This document shows positions 1 to 5,374 of a stretch of DNA of 5,429 nt, piece after piece. Location: contig CAMCBB010000104.1 of the NCBI GenBank assembly GCA_945872875.1, positions 1 through 5,429 of the forward strand. The letters run 5' to 3'. The notes beneath the pieces were generated by a model, which saw only the letters and a program-made list of their open reading frames with translations, was not told the origin of the DNA and did no database searches. This stretch comes from Flavobacterium psychrophilum (GTDB lineage Bacteria > Bacteroidota > Bacteroidia > Flavobacteriales > Flavobacteriaceae). Both the position numbers and the translations under genes were made by a program. Positions within the stretch are counted from its first letter, which is position 1; each line of letters opens with the position of its first letter.

Positions 1-1946
1 GACTCAATAAACAAAATATCTCCACCTACAGAAGTCCAAGCCAAGCCAGTAACTACACCTGCCACTTCGTTTCCTTCGGCTTTATCGCGTTGTAATCTTG
101 GCGCACCAAGTACTTTTATAATATCTTCGTCGGATACTTTTTTGTTGTATTCTTCATCCATAGCAACTGATTTAGCTGCATTTCGAATCACTTGAGCAAT
201 TTTTTGTTCTAAACTTCGAACTCCTGATTCTCGGGTATATCCTTCTACGATTTTTTCTAATTGTTTTTTTCCAATAGACAAATCTTTAGTTGTCAATCCG
301 TGTTCTTTTAATTGCTTTGGAAATAAATGCTGACGCGCAATTTCAACTTTTTCTTCCGTAGTATATCCCGCCATTTTTATTACTTCCATACGATCTCTAA
401 GTGCTGGCTGAATTGTAGACATTGTATTTGAAGTTGCAATAAACATTACTTTAGACAAGTCGTAACCTAATTCTAAGAAATTATCATAAAAAGAATTGTT
501 TTGTTCTGGATCTAATACTTCAAGCAATGCAGAAGAAGGATCTCCTTGATTACTCATTGAAAGTTTATCAATTTCATCTAAAATAAAAACAGGGTTTGAT
601 GTTTTTGCTTTTTTAATACTTTGGATAATTCTTCCTGGCATCGCTCCAATATAGGTTTTTCTATGCCCTCTAATTTCTGCTTCGTCGCGCAATCCACCCA
701 ATGAAATACGAACATATTCTCTTCCTAAAGCTTCAGCAACGGATTTTCCAATTGAAGTTTTTCCTACTCCTGGAGGCCCTGTTAAACAAATGATTGGCGA
801 TTTCATATCGTTACGCAATTTCAAAACGGCAAGATGTTCAATCATTCTTTTTTTAACATCTTCCAATCCAAAATGATCACGATCTAATATTTTTTGAGCA
901 TGTTTTAAATCGAAATTATCTTTAGAATATTTGTTCCATGGTAAATCTAAAAATAAATCCAAATAATTACGCTGAATACCAAAATCAGGCGCTTGCGGAT
1001 TCATTCTTTGCATTTTAGAAAACTCTTTTTCAAAATGCATTTGCGTTTTTTCATCCCATTTTTGAGATTTTGCACGCTGACGCATTTCTTCAAATTCTTG
1101 TTCATTAGAAACGCCACCCAATTCTTCTTGAATGGTTTTCATTTGCTGATGCAAGAAATACTCTCGTTGCTGTTGATCTAAATCAAAACGAACTTTTGAT
1201 TGGATATCGTTTTTGATTTCCATTTTTTGCAACTCTACATTCATATAGCGTAAAGTCTCTAATGCGCGTTCTTTAAGAACATGCATGTTCAATAAATTTT
1301 GTTTTTCTTCTACAGAAAGGTTCATGTTTGAAGAAACAAAATTGATTAAAAACGACTGACTTTCAATATTTTTAATTGCAAAAGTAGCCTCGGTAGGAAT
1401 ATTAGGACTTTCTCTAATTATTTCAATTGCTAATTCCTTTATAGAGTCAACAATGGCAGAAAATTCTTTATCATTTTTTTTAGGTTTGCTTTCAGAAACC
1501 TCTTTTACTTTTGCTTTAATATAAGGAGTTTCGGAAATAACTTCATCAATCTCAAATCGCTTTTTACCTTGAAGAATGACTGTGATATTACCATCTGGCA
1601 TTTTTAAAACACGAAGAATTCTTGCTACAGTTCCTAATTGATAAACATCATTAATAGTCGGATCTTCCTCTTCTTCATTTTTTTGTGCTACTACACCAAT
1701 TATTTTACTACCTGCATAAGCTTCATTAATAAGCTTAATCGATTTATCTCTTCCAGCAGTAATCGGAATAACTACTCCAGGAAAAAGAACAGTATTCCGT
1801 AAAGGTAAAATAGGGAGTGAAGCAGGTAGCTCCTCTTTTGCCATTTCTTCTTCGTCTTCGGGAGTCATTAACGGAATTAATTCTGCTTCAGTATCAAATT
1901 CTTGTAATGACAAACTGTCAAAGGTTATTATTTTTTGATTGGACAT
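1..1946 (-). CDS. lon: ATP-dependent endopeptidase Lon, N-terminal 648 codons (3' end beyond window)
   Basis: Lon is a cytosolic AAA+ serine protease that unfolds and degrades damaged and short-lived regulatory proteins. The frame is open from ATG at 1944-1946 to the left edge. The start is followed by an acidic extension of about 33 residues (run EDEEE near residues 30-34). The Lon N-domain then begins with ILPLRNTVLFPG around residue 46. Walker A GPPGVGKT lies at residues 390-397 and Walker B FILDEIDK at 454-461. Downstream are ATSNT (sensor 1), LRDRMEVI (arginine-finger region) and ESGVRSLEQKI (sensor 2). The last visible residues, TGLAWTSVGGDILFIE, open the protease domain. Motif spacing matches E. 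coli Lon with a constant offset of about 34, so the Ser-Lys dyad should fall near residues 713 and 756, outside the window. The absence of the dyad is therefore an edge effect, not a defect. No frameshift is seen. Other AAA+ proteases do not match this domain order. Confidence 0.98.
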   Translation of the reverse strand, partial: MSNQKIITFDSLSLQEFDTEAELIPLMTPEDEEEMAKEELPASLPILPLRNTVLFPGVVIPITAGRDKSIKLINEAYAGSKIIGVVAQKNEEEEDPTINDVYQLGTVARILRVLKMPDGNITVILQGKKRFEIDEVISETPYIKAKVKEVSESKPKKNDKEFSAIVDSIKELAIEIIRESPNIPTEATFAIKNIESQSFLINFVSSNMNLSVEEKQNLLNMHVLKERALETLRYMNVELQKMEIKNDIQSKVRFDLDQQQREYFLHQQMKTIQEELGGVSNEQEFEEMRQRAKSQKWDEKTQMHFEKEFSKMQRMNPQAPDFGIQRNYLDLFLDLPWNKYSKDNFDLKHAQKILDRDHFGLEDVKKRMIEHLAVLKLRNDMKSPIICLTGPPGVGKTSIGKSVAEALGREYVRISLGGLRDEAEIRGHRKTYIGAMPGRIIQSIKKAKTSNPVFILDEIDKLSMSNQGDPSSALLEVLDPEQNNSFYDNFLELGYDLSKVMFIATSNTMSTIQPALRDRMEVIKMAGYTTEEKVEIARQHLFPKQLKEHGLTTKDLSIGKKQLEKIVEGYTRESGVRSLEQKIAQVIRNAAKSVAMDEEYNKKVSDEDIIKVLGAPRLQRDKAEGNEVAGVVTGLAWTSVGGDILFIE

Positions 1947-2012
1947 GGTATAAATTAAGTCAATATGACATTATATATTAATATAATTATTTTAAAATAA
2001 ATGTAATTTGGA

Positions 2013-2026
2013 TTAGTTTAAACTAA
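2013..2026. repeat. 14-base perfect palindrome upstream of lon
   Basis: TTAGTTTAAACTAA is a perfect inverted repeat centred between 2019 and 2020. It touches the candidate lon -7 box and covers the predicted transcription start. That is a position where a dimeric repressor could bind. Operator function is inferred, and AT-rich DNA yields palindromes by chance. Confidence 0.4.
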
Positions 2027-2054
2027 AAGTATTATTAAGCTAATATAAACAAAA
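2024..2054 (-). promoter_or_regulatory. candidate promoter for lon
   Basis: On the minus strand a TTTTG (2054 to 2050) is followed after 18 bases by TACTTTTA (2031 to 2024). The Bacteroidota sigma pattern is about TTTG, 19 bases, TAnnTTTG, so only the last base of the -7 box deviates. Start would fall near 2019, giving a leader of about 70 bases. No full TAnnTTTG box exists between the upstream terminator and lon, so this is the best candidate, but it is inferred only. Confidence 0.35.
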
Positions 2055-2075
2055 TAAAACAATGATTATGCCATT

Positions 2076-2102
2076 AAAAAAAATCCGCCATAAAGACGGA
2101 TT
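2076..2102 (-). terminator. intrinsic terminator after the small lipoprotein gene
   Basis: Read on the minus strand, AATCCG (2102-2097), a nine-base loop and CGGATT (2087-2082) form a six-pair stem. It is followed by an uninterrupted run of T that includes the two stem T's (2083-2076). It starts 25 bases after the stop codon of the lipoprotein gene and precedes the lon promoter region, so it should separate the two transcripts. Orientation is set by the T run. A plus-strand reading would have only ATTAATTTAATT after the stem. Confidence 0.85.
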
Positions 2103-2126
2103 AATTTAATTAATTCAAATTCTAAG

Positions 2127-2714
2127 TTATTGTTTAGAATATATTGCTGTAATATCAGATGTTAAAAATACAGGATTTCCATTAGCCATACCAACCACTT
2201 CACCGTTTTGCTCAGTAATTATTAATGTATTACCAACGACGGTAAAAACATCTGTATAACTTACTCCACCTTCCATATAATTTGTAGTAAGTTGATTTCC
2301 GTTTAATGTCCATGTACCATTAGTAGAGGGGTCAGTAAAACAGGTTAAAACATTTGGAGTAACTGATAAATCAATATCTATACCACCTCCAGTAGCGCTA
2401 AAAGTATTATTTGAATTTAATATAAAAGTACTATTATTAAAACATGTAGTTTCAGACATTTGATTTATTGAAGAAGTTCCATCTCCATTTAAATCAGTTG
2501 GAACTGATGTGTTAAAAGCTGTTAACAAGTAAGTTCCTGCAACAGAGGTATTACCTCCATTAGAACCGCCGCCATTATTATTGTTGTTATTAGATGAGTT
2601 ATTTTGAGCTAATTGATCAGCTAAAACTGGATCTATTGGTTCAACATTACAAGAGTTAAAAAGAAAAAGAAATCCAACATAACTAATTGCTAACGAAAAT
2701 GATTTGAAATTCAT
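2127..2714 (-). CDS. small lipoprotein with lipocalin-like beta-rich domain
   Basis: This is a 195-residue secreted lipoprotein of unknown specific function. A signal peptide (MNFKSF followed by a hydrophobic stretch) ends in lipobox LFNSC, with lipidated Cys22. A low-complexity Asn/Gly/Ser linker (residues about 38-55) follows. The C-terminal domain, from about residue 59 (GTYLLTAFN), carries a DLNGDGTS segment (74-81), two cysteines (91 and 125) that could pair, and alternating beta segments such as GTWTLNGNQL and FTVVGNTLIITEQ. This pattern resembles Bacteroidota proteins annotated as 'lipocalin family' or lipocalin-like lipoproteins. DxNxDG resembles a calcium-binding loop, but binding is not shown. 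It is probably anchored in the outer membrane facing the periplasm. The gene lies 53 bases after the transporter gene, has its own -7 box, and ends at a clear terminator, so it is probably monocistronic. Ligand and role cannot be told from sequence. Confidence 0.9.
   Translation of the reverse strand: MNFKSFSLAISYVGFLFLFNSCNVEPIDPVLADQLAQNNSSNNNNNNGGGSNGGNTSVAGTYLLTAFNTSVPTDLNGDGTSSINQMSETTCFNNSTFILNSNNTFSATGGGIDIDLSVTPNVLTCFTDPSTNGTWTLNGNQLTTNYMEGGVSYTDVFTVVGNTLIITEQNGEVVGMANGNPVFLTSDITAIYSKQ
2550..2603 (-). repeat. Asn/Gly codon-repeat linker inside the lipoprotein gene
   Basis: Residues 38-55 include six consecutive Asn (AAT/AAC codons, 2574-2591) followed by three Gly (GGC, GGC, GGT). 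The stretch is a trinucleotide-rich tract encoding a flexible tether between the lipidated Cys and the folded domain. Repeats of this type can gain or lose codons in frame, so the linker length is likely to vary between strains. That variability is inferred. Confidence 0.7.
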
Positions 2715-2730
2715 GATTAAAATATTTTTT

Positions 2731-2747
2731 CAAATATAGCTATATTT
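2731..2747 (-). promoter_or_regulatory. promoter -7 box of the lipoprotein gene within a 16-base palindrome
   Basis: TATATTTG on the minus strand (2738 to 2731) matches the Bacteroidota -7 consensus TAnnTTTG exactly and lies 16 bases before the ATG. No TTG is found at the -33 distance, so the upstream half is weak. The box is half of a perfect palindrome, AAATATAGCTATATTT (2732-2747), which could be an operator. The short leader leaves no room for a Shine-Dalgarno site. Confidence 0.5.
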
Positions 2748-2767
2748 ATTTGTTGAATAAAAATATT

Positions 2768-4078
2768 TTACTTAGAAACTAATTCATTTTTTTTCATAAA
2801 ACTTAACACTATATATCCTAACAAGAAAAATATTGCCAAAATAAATATAGAGTTTCTTAACGACTCAGTAATTGATCCAACAAAACCAAAAATAAAGGTT
2901 CCTAAAACGATTGCTATTTTTTCGGTTACATCAAAAAAACTAAAATAGGTGGTATGGTCTTCTGTTTCTGGTAATAATTTAGAATAAGTAGAACGAGATA
3001 AGGATTGAATAGCACCCAATACCATGCCTATAACTCCTCCTAAAGTATAAAATTGTAAATCAATATATTTATTTTGAGCATCTAATAAAAAGGCTGCAAA
3101 GCAAATCAAACCCCAAATAGCTATAGTTAGTTTTAAAGTTTTTATATTTCCAATACGCTCTGAAATTCTAGCAAATAAATAAGCTCCAAATATTGCTATT
3201 ACTTGAATTAACAAAATGGTAATGATTAGTTTATTGGTTTCAATTCCAAGTTCTTTTTTTCCATAGATACCAGCTAATAATATAATTGTTTGTACTCCAA
3301 TACTATATAAGAAAAATGCAATTAAAAACTGTTTTAAACTCGTTAGTTTTTTCAAACTTTGTAATACTAATTTAAGCTCATTTATCCCTTTAAAAACAAA
3401 ACCTTTTTCTGATTTATTATTAATTAATTTGTTAGGTAAATAATAAAAAGTGACTTGTGCAAAACTCATCCACCAAATACCAACCATTAGAAATGAAATT
3501 CTTGCAGGAAGCGTTGAATCGGTTATTCCAAATAAATCAGGCTTCATGATCATAATCAAATTAAATGCTAACAATAGTATTGACCCTGAATATCCATACA
3601 TAAACCCTTTTGCACTAACTCTATCTTGTTGCTCAGGTAATGCAATTTCAGGTAAATATGAATTGTAAAACACAATACTACCCCAAAATCCAATGCTTGC
3701 TAATATTGTAAAAACGATTCCTATCCACAAGTTCTCCACCCCATTAAAAAAGAATAATGCCATAACAGAAAGGGATCCTAAGTAGCAAAAAAACTGCATA
3801 AATCGTTTCTTATTACCCGTGTAATCTGCAATCCCTGAAAGTACTGGAGATAAAAATGCAACTATTAAAAAAGAGAAGGATAAAGAGTAAGAAAGTAATG
3901 TAGAATTATGAAATTCTGTCCCTAAAAAAGTAACTATTCCACCGTTCCCGCTGGTAATAGCCTCATAATATATTGGAAATACCGCAGTTGCAATAACCAA
4001 ACTATAAACCGAATTAGCCAAATCATAAAATGCCCATGCATTAATCAGTTTTGGATTTCCTTTTTCTAAATTTGACAT
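2768..4078 (-). CDS. UMF1/Atg22-like major facilitator superfamily transporter
   Basis: This is a 436-residue inner-membrane permease with about 12 hydrophobic segments. The N-terminus WAFYDLANSVYSLVIATAVF (residues 15-34) is the signature opening of the UMF1/Atg22-like MFS branch. Further family features are GIADYTGNKKR in the loop after helix 2 (82-92), NSYLPEIA (139-146), the SAKGFMYGYSG segment (155-165) and QSLSRSTYSKLLP (358-370). A long hydrophilic loop (about 215-248) separates the two six-helix halves. The length is normal for the family. Yeast Atg22 exports amino acids from the vacuole, but bacterial members have no settled substrate, so transport of amino acids or other small solutes is only a guess. 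The gene starts 67 bases after the M48 protease gene ends and has its own -7 box. The ATG at 4078 places the conserved motif at the usual distance from the N-terminus. Confidence 0.92.
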   Translation of the reverse strand: MSNLEKGNPKLINAWAFYDLANSVYSLVIATAVFPIYYEAITSGNGGIVTFLGTEFHNSTLLSYSLSFSFLIVAFLSPVLSGIADYTGNKKRFMQFFCYLGSLSVMALFFFNGVENLWIGIVFTILASIGFWGSIVFYNSYLPEIALPEQQDRVSAKGFMYGYSGSILLLAFNLIMIMKPDLFGITDSTLPARISFLMVGIWWMSFAQVTFYYLPNKLINNKSEKGFVFKGINELKLVLQSLKKLTSLKQFLIAFFLYSIGVQTIILLAGIYGKKELGIETNKLIITILLIQVIAIFGAYLFARISERIGNIKTLKLTIAIWGLICFAAFLLDAQNKYIDLQFYTLGGVIGMVLGAIQSLSRSTYSKLLPETEDHTTYFSFFDVTEKIAIVLGTFIFGFVGSITESLRNSIFILAIFFLLGYIVLSFMKKNELVSK

Positions 4079-4097
4079 AACAATAATTTTTAGTAAA

Positions 4098-4115
4098 AAA
4101 CTTACAAATAAGTTT
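4098..4115 (-). terminator. weak hairpin between the M48 gene and the transporter gene
   Basis: AAACTTA (4115-4109 on the minus strand), loop TTTG and TAAGTTT (4104-4098) form a seven-pair stem followed by TTTAC. It lies 31 bases past the M48 stop codon, so it may be a weak terminator for that gene. The stem has one GC pair and the T run is short, so efficient termination is doubtful. It also overlaps the predicted start region of the transporter gene. Confidence 0.3.
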
Positions 4116-4123
4116 CAAATATA
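4116..4123 (-). promoter_or_regulatory. -7 box of the transporter gene
   Basis: TATATTTG (4123 to 4116) is an exact match to TAnnTTTG and lies 37 bases upstream of the ATG. The -33 position falls around the 3' end of the M48 gene and shows no TTG, so strength is uncertain. It is the same octamer as in front of the genes starting at 2714 and 4970. Confidence 0.45.
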
Positions 4124-4145
4124 ATCATTCTATGTTATTGAAATG

Positions 4146-4970
4146 TTATTTAAATACAACTCCGTATTTCAAAGCTTCAGCTTTAGCTTGCGGAATTAAT
4201 TCCTTCAAATCGGCAATTCGCGTAGCGTCTGAAGGGTGTGTGCTTGCAAATTCGGCAGGAGCCTTACCAGATGCAGATGAATTTGCAGCCATTCGTTCCC
4301 AAAAAACAACTGCTTGTTCAGGATTATAGCCAGCTATTGCCATTAAAGTTAAACCAATTTTATCGGCTTCACTTTCATGACTTCTACTAAATGGCAACAT
4401 TCCTCCATATTGTGTGGCTGCACCATAGGCAGTCATTGCTATTTGTTGTGTTTGTTCACTTTTAGATCCAACAGCCACGCCCACTCCTGCAGCACCCAAT
4501 TGCTGTAATAAACCAGCGCTCATTCGTTGTTGCCCATGGTTGGCAAGCGCATGCGAAACTTCATGACCTAATACGGTAGCCAAACCGGCTTCATCCTTTG
4601 TAATTGGTAAAATTCCTGAATAAACCACAATTTTTCCACCCGGCATACACCAAGCATTTACATCTTTACTATTTACTAATTTATATTCCCATTGATAATC
4701 TTTAAGATACCCATCATATCCATTTGTATTCAACCATTTTTCTGCTGCAGCCTTTATCTTTTTACCAACCACTTCTACATTTTTAGCTTCCGAAGTTCCA
4801 GCTATAACTTTATTTTCAGTTAAAAACTGACTGTATTGTTGAAAAGCAGAAGGCAAAATTTCACTATTAGGAACCAAGGCCAAAGTACTTTTACCTGTAA
4901 ACGGATTTTTGGCACACGAGATAACAATTACCACAAATAGAATGGTAAATACAAGATTTTTATATTTCAT
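4146..4970 (-). CDS. M48-family zinc metalloprotease, lipoprotein
   Basis: This is a 274-residue envelope protease, probably cleaving misfolded or membrane-associated proteins in the periplasm, as known for LoiP/BepA-type and Oma1-like M48 enzymes. A signal peptide (MKYKNLVFTILFVVIVIS) ends at a Cys19 lipobox, followed by KNPFTGKSTLALV, typical of this group. The catalytic motif HEVSH is at residues 136-140: His136 and His140 bind zinc and Glu137 is the base. ESEAD at 199-203 fits the ExxxD motif that supplies the third ligand (expected Glu199). WCMPGGKIVVYSGIL (107-121), before the active site, is also family-typical. A Gly/Ala-rich stretch (about 151-168) follows the helix. No TPR domain is present, so it is closer to LoiP than to BepA. 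All catalytic residues are intact. It is the first protein gene after the rRNA operon, driven by its own near-consensus promoter. Substrate is unknown. Confidence 0.95.
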   Translation of the reverse strand: MKYKNLVFTILFVVIVISCAKNPFTGKSTLALVPNSEILPSAFQQYSQFLTENKVIAGTSEAKNVEVVGKKIKAAAEKWLNTNGYDGYLKDYQWEYKLVNSKDVNAWCMPGGKIVVYSGILPITKDEAGLATVLGHEVSHALANHGQQRMSAGLLQQLGAAGVGVAVGSKSEQTQQIAMTAYGAATQYGGMLPFSRSHESEADKIGLTLMAIAGYNPEQAVVFWERMAANSSASGKAPAEFASTHPSDATRIADLKELIPQAKAEALKYGVVFK

Positions 4971-4987
4971 ATCAAAAGGATTTATAT

Positions 4988-5019
4988 CAAATATACAAAA
5001 TTATGATTAGAATTCAAAA
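4988..5019 (-). promoter_or_regulatory. promoter of the M48 protease gene
   Basis: The minus strand reads TTTTG (5019 to 5015), 19 bases, then TATATTTG (4995 to 4988). Both elements and the spacing fit the Bacteroidota primary-sigma promoter. The predicted start near 4982 leaves a leader of roughly 12 bases before the ATG, with no Shine-Dalgarno. This is the best promoter in the window and shows the gene does not depend on read-through from the rRNA operon. Confidence 0.75.
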
Positions 5020-5021
5020 GT

Positions 5022-5029
5022 TATATTTG
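5022..5029 (+). promoter_or_regulatory. possible divergent -7 box
   Basis: TATATTTG also occurs on the plus strand here, pointing away from the M48 gene and directly into the structured repeat at 5029-5103. No TTG stands at the -33 distance and no plus-strand gene follows, so it may be chance or may drive a short non-coding transcript. Confidence 0.2.
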
Positions 5030-5103
5030 GGCGTGCCCCTCTGGGTCGGGCTGTTCGCTGTAATCTTTGTTTCACAAAGGATTATCGCTGCCATCCCTCA
5101 CGC
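5029..5103. repeat. structured intergenic repeat, GGGCGTG...CACGC type
   Basis: This is a 75-base element with nested pairing. Outer arms are GCGTG (5031-5035) and CACGC (5099-5103). CCC...GGG and GCCC...GGGC pairings are possible around 5036-5051. A central hairpin pairs TAATCTTTGT (5061-5070) with ACAAA and GATTA (5074-5084), with one bulged G and loop TTC. CGCTG flanks the central hairpin on both sides (5056-5060, 5086-5090). The composition is GC-rich compared with its surroundings. It resembles a repeat I recall from many flavobacterial intergenic regions, with the pattern GGGCGTGCCC, GGGTCGGGC, variable hairpin, CCCTCACGC. Whether it is an RNA, a terminator-like element or a mobile repeat is unknown. 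It begins 10 bases upstream of the M48 promoter. Confidence 0.6.
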
Positions 5104-5167
5104 GAAAATGAGATTGCTAGAGCATTTGCAATAAAAATAGTTATAATTAAAGATCAACTAAAGCGGG
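5104..5167. other. AT-rich spacer with a short inverted repeat
   Basis: Nothing gene-like is seen. The spacer holds TGAGATTGC (5109-5117), identical to the start of the next repeat at 5168-5176, and ATTGC...GCAAT arms (5113-5117, 5128-5132). This may be a degenerate or partial copy of that repeat. Confidence 0.3.
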
Positions 5168-5200
5168 TGAGATTGCCACGTCGTTCCTCCTCGCAATGAC
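5168..5200. repeat. TGAGATTGCC...CGCAATGAC interspersed repeat
   Basis: The 33-base sequence begins TGAGATTGCCACG and ends CTCGCAATGAC. Its ends carry inverted ATTGC (5172-5176) and GCAAT (5193-5197). Read on the minus strand it starts GTCATTGCGAGGAGG, a form I recall as a widespread short intergenic repeat in several bacterial phyla including flavobacteria. It abuts the GC-rich rRNA-flanking segment at 5201. Function is unknown. Confidence 0.5.
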
Positions 5201-5240
5201 AAGGCGGCGACACGAACGCAGTGACTGCGCCGTTCCGCAT
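5201..5240. repeat. GC-rich segment, third copy of the AAGGCGGCGA junction
   Basis: It starts with AAGGCGGCGA, the same ten bases found at 5285-5294 and at the 5S 3' end (5365-5374). It contains a small hairpin, CGCAG-TGA-CTGCG (5217-5229), and GCGCCG. It occupies the same place downstream of the 5241-5276 terminator as the segment at 5287-5318 does for the first terminator. Confidence 0.45.
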
Positions 5241-5276
5241 AAAAACAAGAAAGCCTGTTCAAATGAACAGGCTTTC
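5241..5276 (-). terminator. second rRNA-operon terminator
   Basis: A 12-pair stem (5276-5265 with 5260-5249, core AAGCCTGTTC/GAACAGGCTT) closes a four-base loop. On the minus strand it is followed by TTGTTTTT (5248-5241). Its stem sequence is unrelated to that of the first terminator, although the flanks are shared. It should stop any rRNA-operon transcription that passes the first terminator and so protect the M48 promoter. Confidence 0.85.
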
Positions 5277-5294
5277 CAATAAAAAAGGCGGCGA
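5274..5294. repeat. 21-base direct repeat, distal copy (5S tail plus spacer)
   Basis: The 21 bases at 5274-5294 are identical to 5354-5374, exactly 80 bases away. Read on the minus strand the repeat is TCGCCGCC (the last bases of 5S rRNA), then TTTTTTATTGGAA, which leads into a terminator stem. This copy is not attached to a 5S gene, so it is a remnant or duplication of an rRNA-operon end. Confidence 0.8.
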
Positions 5295-5318
5295 ACCGAG
5301 CTTGCGAACACGGCGCAC
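5287..5318. repeat. GC-rich segment between the two terminators
   Basis: It runs from GGCGGCGAACCGAGC to GAACACGGCGC and is far richer in GC than the AT-rich hairpin flanks. On the minus strand it contains two copies of GTTCGC. It matches the 5201-5240 segment in position and at its GGCGGCGA end but diverges inside. It may be an independent short repeat family. No coding potential is seen. Confidence 0.4.
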
Positions 5319-5324
5319 TAAAAC

Positions 5325-5355
5325 AAAAAAACCCCAATCAATTAAGATTGGGGTT
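5325..5355 (-). terminator. first rRNA-operon terminator
   Basis: A ten-pair stem, AACCCCAATC (5355-5346 on the minus strand) with GATTGGGGTT (5339-5330), closes loop TTAATT. A run of T follows down to 5325. It begins 12 bases after the 5S 3' end and is a textbook intrinsic terminator for the rRNA operon. Confidence 0.93.
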
Positions 5356-5374
5356 CCAATAAAAAAGGCGGCGA
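5354..5374. repeat. 21-base direct repeat, proximal copy at the true 5S end
   Basis: This is the partner of 5274-5294. It covers the last eight bases of the 5S gene, the T6ATTGGAA spacer and the first stem bases of the first terminator. It is the presumed original from which the distal copy derives. Confidence 0.8.

Noticed and set aside
993..1181. Plus-strand open frame of 62 codons
   Set aside because: It lies entirely antisense to the well-matched lon coding sequence. Its Phe/Leu-rich translation is what reverse-reading of Lys/Glu-rich codons gives, and no promoter is seen.
1..1946. Lon lacking its catalytic Ser-Lys dyad, as a degenerate protease
   Set aside because: The frame is still open at the window edge about 65 residues before the expected serine, so the dyad is simply out of view.
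2731..2747. Palindrome upstream of the lipoprotein gene as terminator of the transporter gene
   Set aside because: The stem is almost wholly AT and is followed by GAAAAAATATTTT rather than a T run on the minus strand.
3450..3668. Plus-strand open frame of 72 codons
   Set aside because: It is antisense to the conserved transporter gene, with no recognisable domain or signal.
4132..4329. Plus-strand open frame of 65 codons
   Set aside because: It is antisense to the C-terminal part of the M48 protease, whose family motifs settle the real strand.
5108..5134. Tiny plus-strand frame of eight codons, ATG to TAA, after the structured repeat
   Set aside because: It is too short to judge, has no ribosome binding site, and overlaps an apparent partial repeat copy.
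5274..5374. 21-base direct repeats read as attachment sites flanking an integrated element at the rRNA end
   Set aside because: Only 59 bases lie between the copies, with no integrase or cargo. A duplicated operon end explains the repeat better.
5029..5374. CRISPR array
   Set aside because: The repeats are of several different kinds, their spacing is not regular over multiple units, and no cas gene is present.
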